Shown one piece after another: positions 4,460 to 10,669 of a DNA stretch of 11,282 bases. Under the pieces are notes generated by a model, which saw only the letters and a list, made by a program, of their open reading frames with translations, was not told the origin of the DNA and did no database searches. The DNA is from XYD1-FULL-39-28 sp964539855. Its GTDB lineage: Bacteria; Patescibacteriota; Minisyncoccia; Minisyncoccales; Staskawiczbacteraceae. Both the position numbers and the translations under genes were made by a program. The stretch's first letter is position 1; each line of letters opens with the position of its first letter. Location of the stretch: the NCBI GenBank assembly GCA_964539855.1, contig CAZIJR010000023.1, forward strand, positions 1 through 11,282, in the 5' to 3' direction.

Positions 4460-6607
4460 TTATATATCCAGGCTCTTTACTGACTTGGCGTGAGTTTGGA
4501 TAAACTTTTTCCTGGGCTCCACAGACTCCCCCATCAAAATATCAAATGTTTTGTCTGCTTCGCGAGGCTCTTCCACTGCAACTTGGAGTAACGTCCTGTT
4601 TTCTGGATTCATTGTTGTTTCCCAAAGCTGTTCTGGATTCATTTCTCCCAAACCTTTGTATCTCTGAATAGACACTCCTGTGGTTTTACCAATTTCTTTT
4701 ATGATTTTATCCCTTTGCTCATCTGTATATGCGTACTCCACTCTTTTCCCTGCTTGAATTTTGAAAAGAGGCGGCTGGGCAATATATATATACCCTCCAT
4801 CAACAACTGGCTTAAAATGCCTATAAAAAAATGTTAAAAGTAATGTCCTGATATGAGCTCCATCCACATCGGCATCTGTCATAATAACAATCCTGTGGTA
4901 TCTTAATTTTTCTATATTAAAATCTTCGCCAATGCCGGTACCCATGGCAATAATCAAAGCTTTTATTTCTTTAGATGCCAGCATTTTATCTAACCTTGCC
5001 CTTTCCACGTTTAAAATTTTTCCTCTTAGAGGCAATATTGCCTGAAATCTTCTATCACGAGCCTGCTTAGAAGAGCCTCCAGCTGAATCTCCCTCTACTA
5101 TATATAGTTCAGATTCCTCGGGTTTTTTGGAAAGGCAGTCCGCTAATTTTCCGGGCAAGGCCAAACCCTCTAAAGCTCCTTTTCTTAAAACTGTCTGCCT
5201 GGCTGCTTTGGCCGCCAATCTTGCTTTGTTGGCAAGCATACAGTTTTCTATGATAGCTTTTGCATCAGATGGATTTCTTTCTAAATAATCTGCTAAACCT
5301 TCTGCCACAGCAGCTTCCACCGCATTCTTGGCTTCGGGGTTGCCCAGCTTTGCTTTTGTTTGGCCTTCAAATTGAGGCGTCCTTATTTTAACAGAAATAA
5401 CAACAGTCAACCCTTCCCTTACATCATCTCCGGAAAAGTTATCATCTTTTTCTTTAAGAAAGTTTTCTCTGCGAGCATAATCATTTAAGGATCTGGTTAG
5501 GGCTGTCCTAAAACCAGAAACATGAGTTCCCCCTTCCATAGTATAAATATTGTTTGCAAAAGATTCTTCAGTAGATTCCATTTCCTGAGTATACTGAAAA
5601 GCCGCTTCCACAAAAATGTCATCCTTTGTGGCAGCTACAGAAAAAATATTTGAATGTCTTGCCGTGTTACCTTCAATCAAATATTTTACATAAGAAGCCA
5701 CTCCTCCTTCAAAATAAAATGCGTAATTGCTTTCTTTTCCTTTTTCCCTTTTATCGTTAAATGTAATTTTTACTCCTTTTGTTAAATATGATTGCTGACG
5801 TAAGTGTTTTAAAATCCTTTTAGGATCATATTTTATTTCAGAAAAAATTTCAGGGTCAGCTTGAAATGTTTGAACTGTTCCGGTTTTTTTACTATCTCCC
5901 ACTTTTTTAACAGCTCCCTTTGGATTTCCACGAAAATATTCCTGCTGATAAACTCCCCCATCTCTATGTACTTCTGACAGCATATATGTAGAAAGTGCGC
6001 ACACCACAGAAATGCCCACTCCATGCAACCCGCCCGAAACTTTATACGCATCCCCACCAAATTTCCCCCCAGCATGCAAGGTTGTCATAACAGTTTCCAA
6101 GGCTGACTTTTTGGTGTCGGCGTGTTTTTCTACAGGGATACCTCTACCATCATCAGAAATTTTTACCATGTCGTCTGGCAATAAGACCACCTCAATGGTT
6201 TTAGCATATCCTGCCATTGCTTCATCCAAACAGTTGTCTACTACCTCCCAAATCAAATGATGAAGACCGTCTACTCCAGTAGAACCAATATACATTCCTG
6301 GCCTTTTTCTAACAGGCTCTAGTCCCTTTAAAACATAAATATCCTTGGCAGAATATTCGCCTTCTTTTCTAACTTTTTTAGGCTCTATCTTAACATCCTC
6401 CTTTACAACCTCTGTTTTCCTGGGCTCCTCGCTTACGCTCGGAGTAAGTGTTTGCTTCGCTCCCTTATATTCTTTCTTTACTTCCGGTTTTTTTGCAGCC
6501 AAAACTTTCGCTGGTTTTGCAACAGCTTTCTTTACCTGCGCTTTTACCACCGGTTTCTTTTCTTGTTTTTTTTCTGGTTCGTCCTTAGATTTTATATTTA
6601 ATTTCAT
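4460..6607 (-). CDS. gyrB: DNA gyrase subunit B with lysine-rich N-terminal tail
   Basis: A 715-residue type II topoisomerase ATPase subunit that partners GyrA to introduce negative supercoils. In order: a low-complexity Lys/Ala/Pro tail (1-84); the GHKL ATPase with EVVDNCLDEA (121-130), DDGRGIP (152-158) and GGLHGVG (192-198); the transducer with the QTKAKLGNPE loop (416-425); and the TOPRIM domain with EGDSAGG (505-511) and DADVDGAHIR (578-587). The C-terminal GyrA-interaction part carries QRYKGLGEMNP (648-658). Family members normally begin near residue 85; no Met lies between residues 1 and 105, so the tail appears genuine unless a rare GTG/TTG start is used. There is no SD. The start lies 19 nt after the pheS stop, so it is co-transcribed. 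GyrB is preferred over ParE by overall motif resemblance. Confidence 0.95.
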   Translation of the reverse strand: MKLNIKSKDEPEKKQEKKPVVKAQVKKAVAKPAKVLAAKKPEVKKEYKGAKQTLTPSVSEEPRKTEVVKEDVKIEPKKVRKEGEYSAKDIYVLKGLEPVRKRPGMYIGSTGVDGLHHLIWEVVDNCLDEAMAGYAKTIEVVLLPDDMVKISDDGRGIPVEKHADTKKSALETVMTTLHAGGKFGGDAYKVSGGLHGVGISVVCALSTYMLSEVHRDGGVYQQEYFRGNPKGAVKKVGDSKKTGTVQTFQADPEIFSEIKYDPKRILKHLRQQSYLTKGVKITFNDKREKGKESNYAFYFEGGVASYVKYLIEGNTARHSNIFSVAATKDDIFVEAAFQYTQEMESTEESFANNIYTMEGGTHVSGFRTALTRSLNDYARRENFLKEKDDNFSGDDVREGLTVVISVKIRTPQFEGQTKAKLGNPEAKNAVEAAVAEGLADYLERNPSDAKAIIENCMLANKARLAAKAARQTVLRKGALEGLALPGKLADCLSKKPEESELYIVEGDSAGGSSKQARDRRFQAILPLRGKILNVERARLDKMLASKEIKALIIAMGTGIGEDFNIEKLRYHRIVIMTDADVDGAHIRTLLLTFFYRHFKPVVDGGYIYIAQPPLFKIQAGKRVEYAYTDEQRDKIIKEIGKTTGVSIQRYKGLGEMNPEQLWETTMNPENRTLLQVAVEEPREADKTFDILMGESVEPRKKFIQTHAKSVKSLDI

Positions 6608-6626
6608 ATTTATTTAAAAAATATTT

Positions 6627-7772
6627 TTACCTTAGCTCTGCGTTTAAGTCTGTTTTTGTTTTTTCACGAATTTCTTCTTGAATTTTATTTACCTCTTGGG
6701 CAGTAAGAGTTCTTTCGTGGCTTCTATATATAATGCGGAATGTGTAGCTCTTTTTATCTTTACCAAATTTTTTTTCATCTTCATATTCATCTACCAGTTT
6801 TACCTCTTCTATTATATTATCTGCGTAATCTCTTACAATCTCGTAATAATTATTTAGATTTATATCTTTATCTATTATAAATGAAATGTCGCGAGAAGTC
6901 TCTGGATACTTACTCACCTCTGTAAACTTACTGTTTATATCTTTAAACTGGCTGGTGATTCTTTCATCTTCAGACCAAAATATTCTTATATCTGGAATTT
7001 CCATTTTAACCATGGCTAGCCTTTCTATCCCGAATCCAAACGCCCAGCCGTTATAAACTTCCGGGTCAATATTTAAGTTTTTCAAAACTTGGTTATGTAC
7101 CAGTCCCGAACCTACAACCTCCATCCAATCATTATTAAATTTAATTTCAATTTGCACAGAAGGATCTGTAAAGGGAAATGAATCCACTAAAAATCTGTAC
7201 TCCACATCTTCACCAAAAATACTTTTTGTCATTTCTGCCTCAACCTCTTTTAGATCGTCCAGGGTAATTACTTTTTTATCTTTTTTACAAATTAATAATC
7301 CGTCAATCTGGTGAAAAACCGGAAAATGCTTTCTATCTATTTCGTCCTTACGAAATACAATACCAGGAGCTAGCGCTTTTACCTCTCCATCTTTTTCTAG
7401 CTTCTCTAATATTTCTTTTTTACTCAAATAAAACGGCCACATTACAGTCATTTGGGTCCGCAAATGGTGTACATCATTGATAAAAAATGTATCTGTTTCC
7501 TTTCGGCTTGGATGATCTTTTGGGGAATTTAATAAATCAAATTCTTGTTTAACTGTGACTATTTTAGGAATGTCCACTATATCAAAATCAATAAATCTGG
7601 GTAAGCTCATAATTTGGTCAGCCACAATCCTTATTGGAGAGTTTTCCTTTTTGGTCAAATCGGGCATCTTCAAAAAGCGCTTTATTCTTTCTGCTTTAAT
7701 ATCTGTTCTGGCTTCCAATTCTTTAATTAAAGCACCCTCATTAGGGTCATTTATAACTATATTTTTTCGCAT
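6627..7772 (-). CDS. pheS: single-chain (mitochondrial-type) phenylalanyl-tRNA synthetase
   Basis: A 381-residue class II synthetase charging tRNA-Phe. The catalytic core shows DHPSRKETDTFF (86-97), the HHLRTQMT strand (102-109), FRKDEIDRKHFPVFHQIDG (140-158), FPFTDPSVQIEI (199-210), WMEVVGSGLVH (216-226) and motif 3 GWAFGFGIERLAM (242-254), then DIRIFWSEDER. Residues about 284-381 form an FDX-ACB anticodon-binding domain (SKYPETSRDISF; YRSHERTLTAQEVNKI). Bacterial PheS lacks this domain; it normally ends PheT. The core-plus-FDX-ACB order, length and motif wording match the monomeric mitochondrial enzyme. No pheT follows: gyrB starts 19 nt later. No B3/B4 editing domain is present. There is no SD. 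The LRTHTS motif of relatives reads LRTQMT here. Confidence 0.9.
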   Translation of the reverse strand: MRKNIVINDPNEGALIKELEARTDIKAERIKRFLKMPDLTKKENSPIRIVADQIMSLPRFIDFDIVDIPKIVTVKQEFDLLNSPKDHPSRKETDTFFINDVHHLRTQMTVMWPFYLSKKEILEKLEKDGEVKALAPGIVFRKDEIDRKHFPVFHQIDGLLICKKDKKVITLDDLKEVEAEMTKSIFGEDVEYRFLVDSFPFTDPSVQIEIKFNNDWMEVVGSGLVHNQVLKNLNIDPEVYNGWAFGFGIERLAMVKMEIPDIRIFWSEDERITSQFKDINSKFTEVSKYPETSRDISFIIDKDINLNNYYEIVRDYADNIIEEVKLVDEYEDEKKFGKDKKSYTFRIIYRSHERTLTAQEVNKIQEEIREKTKTDLNAELR

Positions 7773-7794
7773 ATTATATTCTATATATTACTCT

Positions 7795-7823
7795 ATTTTA
7801 CATCTTTTAAGGCCCTAATACAA
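7795..7823 (-). promoter_or_regulatory. promoter of the pheS-gyrB operon
   Basis: TTGTAT (7823-7818), 17-nt spacer, TAAAAT (7800-7795). The start of transcription would fall about 15 nt before the ATG at 7772, giving a short leader without an SD. Confidence 0.5.
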
Positions 7824-7861
7824 GCCCATAAATATCTTGATTTTTCGCAATAAAGTGGTAT

Positions 7862-7870
7862 TGTTAAAAT
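7862..7870 (+). promoter_or_regulatory. extended -10 promoter of the 108-aa gene
   Basis: TGTTAAAAT is an extended -10 (TGn plus TAAAAT). No -35 is found at the normal spacing (a TTGATT lies too far upstream). Transcription would begin near 7877, leaving a leader of about 40 nt that contains the SD. Confidence 0.45.
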
Positions 7871-7915
7871 GGCAACTTAAAAAACTTTACCCTCTCAAAA
7901 TAAAGGGGAACCATT

Positions 7916-8242
7916 GTGACAAAAAAGAGAGTGCGTAAATACGTCTACTACATCGAAGCTATGGGTAATGTTGCTTATACAAACAAGGTTTTGGCAAGCA
8001 ACATTGATGAGGAAGACGCCTTGCAAGGCGTCCTGTGCAAAGACGGCGTGAGGCGCGACCTGTGGAGGTGCTCATCAGGTAAGGCTTTCGCGATTTGGAG
8101 CAGTCGCCACAACTGGGAAGAACTGGGCTTTAGAATAAGGATCTGGGAGCAAGAAGGCAATGGTGAAATAAGAATCGCGAGTGGAAAAAACCCTTCTTTT
8201 CCATACGGTCGTCCGAAAAATAAAAGGAGGACATTGGCTTAA
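7916..8242 (+). CDS. unrecognised 108-aa basic protein, GTG start
   Basis: No family is recognised. The protein is basic at both ends (MTKKRVRKYVYYIEAM; GRPKNKRRTLA). It has aromatic-rich beta-like stretches (RDLWRCSSGKAFAIWSSRHNW and GFRIRIWEQEGNGEIRIAS, cited as regions), with two Cys and four Trp. There is no signal peptide or membrane helix. The GTG at 7916 is chosen because AAGGGG lies 7 nt upstream and no in-frame ATG fits better. It is followed after 37 nt by the 68-aa gene, and both share the terminator at 8512-8550, so they form a two-gene unit divergent from pheS. Nucleic-acid binding is conceivable from charge and size but is not shown. Confidence 0.65.
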   Translation: MTKKRVRKYVYYIEAMGNVAYTNKVLASNIDEEDALQGVLCKDGVRRDLWRCSSGKAFAIWSSRHNWEELGFRIRIWEQEGNGEIRIASGKNPSFPYGRPKNKRRTLA

Positions 8243-8266
8243 CCAAGACCTTTCCAATCTTGTCAC

Positions 8267-8273
8267 GGAAGGA
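8267..8273 (+). promoter_or_regulatory. ribosome binding site fixing the start at 8280
   Basis: GGAAGGA lies 6 nt before the ATG at 8280. The frame is open further upstream to 8181, but that portion overlaps the end of the 108-aa gene, so the shorter form is preferred. Confidence 0.7.
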
Positions 8274-8279
8274 ATACCC

Positions 8280-8486
8280 ATGGCTAGGCGCAAAAAGAAA
8301 AGTAGAAGATACCCAAGCGATTTACAGCCCGGAGATTCCGCTTATATCAAAGGCACACAAGGCCGAAGATACAAAGTGGAGGTTACGCAAGTTCCTAGGG
8401 GCCACGTTCTGGTTTGGGTAAATCACCCTGTTAATGGAGCCAGCATATTGGTGACAGTTCCTCTTGATAACCTGTATCTACCCTAA
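8280..8486 (+). CDS. unrecognised 68-aa basic beta-rich protein
   Basis: A 68-residue protein with a very basic N-terminus (MARRKKKSRRYPSD) followed by alternating short strands with conserved-looking glycines: LQPGDSAYIKGTQGRRYKV, VTQVPRGHVLVWVN and ASILVTVPLDNLYL. The pattern resembles a small SH3-like or KOW-like barrel such as those in RNA-binding or ribosome-associated proteins, but I do not recognise a specific family. No membrane segment is present. The start at 8280 rests on the GGAAGGA site. It is the second gene of the unit beginning at 7916 and is followed by the terminator at 8512-8550. Confidence refers to the gene being real. Confidence 0.65.
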   Translation: MARRKKKSRRYPSDLQPGDSAYIKGTQGRRYKVEVTQVPRGHVLVWVNHPVNGASILVTVPLDNLYLP

Positions 8487-8511
8487 AAACCAGCCGCCGC
8501 TGGAATTCTAA

Positions 8512-8550
8512 AGCGACCTCTGACATTGTCAGTGCGCCGCTCTTTTTTTT
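8512..8550 (+). terminator. intrinsic terminator of the two-gene plus-strand unit
   Basis: An inner stem CTGAC-ATT-GTCAG is enclosed, across an internal loop, by AGCG/CGCT, then TC and eight T (8543-8550). A small CCAGC-CGCC-GCTGG hairpin (8490-8503) precedes it. Confidence 0.75.
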
Positions 8551-8553
8551 AAC

Positions 8554-8582
8554 TTGATTACAGTATTTTTTTGTGTTAGAAT
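8554..8582 (+). promoter_or_regulatory. promoter of the tRNA unit
   Basis: TTGATT (8554-8559), 17-nt spacer, TAGAAT (8577-8582) with an extended TGT just before it. Transcription would begin near 8589, about 11 nt before the aberrant tRNA, which makes that RNA the first product of the unit. Confidence 0.7.
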
Positions 8583-8599
8583 ACTAAATACGTATGTCG

Positions 8600-8670
8600 C
8601 GGGCCTTGGAGGAGTAGTACCTCGGAAGTCTCATAAGCTTCAGACCTCCGTGCAATTCGGAGAGGCCCAA
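8600..8670 (+). tRNA. aberrant CAU-anticodon tRNA, initiator-like
   Basis: The sequence folds into a complete cloverleaf. The acceptor has GGGCCT/AGGCCC (six perfect pairs) preceded by C1 facing A72. Then come T8 G9, D-stem GAGG/CCTC with a 7-nt loop AGTAGTA, anticodon stem GAAGT/GCTTC with loop CTCATAA (anticodon CAU), a 4-nt variable loop, and T-stem CTCCG/CGGAG with loop TGCAATT; A73 follows and CCA is not encoded. The C1-A72 mismatch and A11-U24 pair are known hallmarks of bacterial initiator tRNA. Against that, the three G-C pairs of the initiator anticodon stem are absent, the D-loop lacks the G18-G19 pair of bases, and the T-loop has G where psi55 belongs. It may be a divergent initiator, a specialised tRNA or a decaying copy. 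Confidence 0.7.
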
Positions 8671-8688
8671 CAAATTTTCTTTAGGTGC

Positions 8689-8762
8689 GCCGGGGTAGCT
8701 CAGCTGGTTAGAGCGCCACACTCATAACGTGGAGGTCGAGAGTTCGAGTCTCTCCCTCGGCA
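8689..8762 (+). tRNA. tRNA-Met (CAU), elongator type
   Basis: A canonical cloverleaf: acceptor GCCGGGG/CCTCGGC (one G-T pair), D-arm GCTC-AGCTGGTTA-GAGC, anticodon arm CCACA-CTCATAA-CGTGG (one A-C mismatch next to the loop), variable AGGTC, T-arm GAGAG-TTCGAGT-CTCTC, A73. CCA is not encoded. The paired position 1-72 and the lack of GGG/CCC exclude an initiator. A CAU anticodon could also belong to tRNA-Ile2 (lysidine-modified); the D-arm resembles elongator Met. It lies 18 nt after the aberrant tRNA and is presumably in the same transcript. Confidence 0.93.
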
Positions 8763-8795
8763 CATGCCAATTCTAAAAACAACTTAACTAAATTA

Positions 8796-8984
8796 GTGTT
8801 CACCACTGGGTCCGTATTCGGCAGTGGTAATACCTGGAGATTAAATTACAGTACAAATGATACAAAAAAGCTTTTTAAATTTATGTACGATGATTTGCCG
8901 GCACGGTTGTTTTTACAAAGAAAATATGATAAATTTTGTAAAGGATTAAGCATTTTAAAAAGTGATATTTTAAAAGTGTATTAA
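8796..8984 (+). pseudogene. LAGLIDADG homing endonuclease C-terminal remnant
   Basis: A 62-codon frame without an SD. From about residue 13 it reads TWRLNYSTNDTKKLFKFMYD followed by LPARLFLQRKYDKFCKG. This resembles the C-terminal end of LAGLIDADG-type endonucleases: a beta strand, a helix with xxLFxFMY, then a L-x-L-x-R-K-Y-x-K-F signature. The LAGLIDADG helices themselves are missing, so only a fragment remains. The first dozen codons coincide with a hairpin (8802-8828) and are probably not part of the family. The stop lies 2 nt before tRNA-Asp. Such genes are typical passengers of introns in tRNA and rRNA genes. Both flanking tRNAs are intact and uninterrupted. Confidence 0.55.
8802..8828 (+). 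repeat. hairpin between tRNA-Met and the endonuclease remnant
   Basis: ACCACTG (8802-8808) pairs with CAGTGGT (8822-8828), with an inner CCG-TATT-CGG and a GGT bulge. No T-run follows, so it is not an intrinsic terminator. It could be an RNA processing structure or mark the edge of the inserted element. Confidence 0.65.
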
Positions 8985-8986
8985 GC

Positions 8987-9062
8987 GCGGGCGTAGTTCA
9001 GCCTGGTTTAGAATGCTCCCCTGTCACGGGAGAGATCGCGGGTTCAAATCCCGCCGCCCGCG
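8987..9062 (+). tRNA. tRNA-Asp (GUC)
   Basis: Acceptor GCGGGCG/CGCCCGC, D-arm GTTC/GAAT with loop AGCCTGGTTTA, anticodon arm CTCCC-CTGTCAC-GGGAG (anticodon GUC), variable AGATC, T-arm GCGGG-TTCAAAT-CCCGC, and discriminator G73, which is an aspartate identity element. The next bases are CCT, so CCA is not fully encoded. A T-run (9073-9078) follows and may end the tRNA transcript. Confidence 0.96.
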
Positions 9063-9155
9063 CCTAGTACACTTTTTTGTTTACAAAATCCCCTTGGGTC
9101 CGCATTTTTACAGGCATACTGGATATTTATTCAAAAATAGGATAACATATCTATT

Positions 9156-10613
9156 ATGGCTGAAAATGAGATTGTAATAAAATTTAGCAATGTTTCCTTT
9201 GAATGGGAAACAAATAAGCCCATACTAAATGAGGCCAGTTTTTCTGTACGCAAAGGTTCAAAGATTACCTTGATGGGGCAAAATGGAGCGGGTAAAAGTA
9301 CAATTTTTGAGCTAATAACCGGCGAGGCATTGCCTGAAGCCGGGGCAATTAACATAAACAAGAACTTGACCATCGCCACAGCAAAACAGGTAATTCCGCG
9401 CGAAGATTGGGAGCTCACTATTACAGAATATTTTGCAAAATGTTTTACAGATAAAATTTATAATATTGATAAAAGAATTGAAGATGTTTTAGAAGTAGTA
9501 AATTTGGAAATGCCCCATGACAGAAAAATAGGAAATCTTTCTGGTGGCCAACAGGCAAGAATTCTTTTAGCTTCCGCGCTAATCCAAGACCCAGATATTC
9601 TTTTGCTGGACGAGCCGACAAACAATTTAGACAAAGCCGGAATAAAACATCTAACAAAATTTATTATTGAATATCCCAAAACTTGCATTGTTATTTCTCA
9701 TGATGCAGACTTTTTAAATGCATTTACTCAAGGTGTTTTATATTTGGATATATTTTCAAAAAAAGTTGAACAATATACTGGTGACTATTTTACGGTTGTT
9801 GAGGAAATTAAAATGAGAATTGAAAGAGAGAGAATGAAAAATGTAAGATTAGAAAAAGATATTTCTCATAGAAAAGAGCAAGCCAACTTTTTTGCGCAAA
9901 AAGGTGGACACTTAAGAGATGTTTCATCTAAAATGAAAAAAAAGATAAAAGAACTGGAAGAAGAAGTTGTAGATTTGAGAAGAGAAGATAAAACCATAAA
10001 ACAATTTTCTATTCCCTGCCAAACAGATACTGGAGGAGTTATTTTAAAACTATCTTCTGTGGCCGTGGCTATTGATCATAAATTTGTGAACAAAAAAGTT
10101 AAGATTGAATTAGGTAAAAGAGACAGACTACTTTTAACAGGACCAAATGGAATTGGAAAATCCACTCTTTTAGAAAACCTTGCATCTGGTCATGCAAAGG
10201 GCGAACAAGTTAAAGCAGGAGTAAAAATAGGATATTACAGGCAAGATTTTTCTACGCTTGATTTTAAAGCCACTGTTTATCAAACCTTATCAAAAGCTCA
10301 AGGTGGCAATGGCACCGAACAAGGGCTAAGGGCTCATGCCGCCGGTTTTCTTTTAGACTCAGAATTATTGAAGGCAAAGATTGGTTCATTGTCTGAAGGA
10401 CAAAAAGGCCTGGTTGCTTTTGCGGCTATAGCGCTAGAAAAACCAGGATTACTTATTTTAGACGAACCCACCAATCATATTAATTTTCGCCATATTCCCA
10501 TAATAGCCAAAGCAATCAATGACTTTGACGGTACAATGATACTGGTAAGCCACGTACAAGACTTTGTAGAAAAAATAAGAGTAGACCTTACGCTGGACTT
10601 AGGCTCACTATAA
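9156..10613 (+). CDS. ABC-F family ATPase (duplicated ABC domains)
   Basis: A 485-residue soluble protein with two ABC ATPase domains and no membrane helices, as in ABC-F proteins, which act at the ribosome (translation factors or antibiotic protection). Domain 1: Walker A GQNGAGKST (41-49), signature LSGGQ (128-132), Walker B ILLLDEP (148-154), H-loop SHD (181-183). A charged helical linker (about 215-285), rich in Lys/Glu, matches the P-site tRNA-interaction linker. Domain 2: Walker A GPNGIGKST (329-337), signature LSEGQ (412-416), Walker B LLILDEP (432-438), H-loop SHV (465-467). The second cassette is the more divergent one (EPTNHIN instead of EPTNHLD). The protein is shorter than many ABC-F members. 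No close SD precedes the ATG at 9156; GGATAA lies about 13 nt upstream. The precise subfamily is not assigned. Confidence 0.92.
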   Translation: MAENEIVIKFSNVSFEWETNKPILNEASFSVRKGSKITLMGQNGAGKSTIFELITGEALPEAGAININKNLTIATAKQVIPREDWELTITEYFAKCFTDKIYNIDKRIEDVLEVVNLEMPHDRKIGNLSGGQQARILLASALIQDPDILLLDEPTNNLDKAGIKHLTKFIIEYPKTCIVISHDADFLNAFTQGVLYLDIFSKKVEQYTGDYFTVVEEIKMRIERERMKNVRLEKDISHRKEQANFFAQKGGHLRDVSSKMKKKIKELEEEVVDLRREDKTIKQFSIPCQTDTGGVILKLSSVAVAIDHKFVNKKVKIELGKRDRLLLTGPNGIGKSTLLENLASGHAKGEQVKAGVKIGYYRQDFSTLDFKATVYQTLSKAQGGNGTEQGLRAHAAGFLLDSELLKAKIGSLSEGQKGLVAFAAIALEKPGLLILDEPTNHINFRHIPIIAKAINDFDGTMILVSHVQDFVEKIRVDLTLDLGSL

Positions 10614-10641
10614 AATCACCTTTATATGTAGGTGATTTTTT
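10612..10641 (+). terminator. intrinsic terminator after the ABC-F gene
   Basis: AAAATCACC (10612-10620), a 10-nt loop, then GGTGATTTTTT (10631-10641). It overlaps the end of the stop codon and separates the ABC-F gene from the GH3 gene. Confidence 0.85.
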
Positions 10642-10669
10642 GGTAGTATAAACAATAACTAAAAATATC

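Noticed and set aside
8075..8293. Minus-strand open frames opposite the 108-aa gene
   Set aside because: They are antisense shadows. No SD, and the plus-strand unit has an SD, a second gene and a terminator.
7916..8486. Toxin-antitoxin pair
   Set aside because: Two small coupled-looking genes fit the size, but neither protein shows a known toxin or antitoxin motif and they do not overlap.
8802..8828. Terminator after tRNA-Met
   Set aside because: The hairpin is strong but is followed by AATACCTGG, with no T-run.
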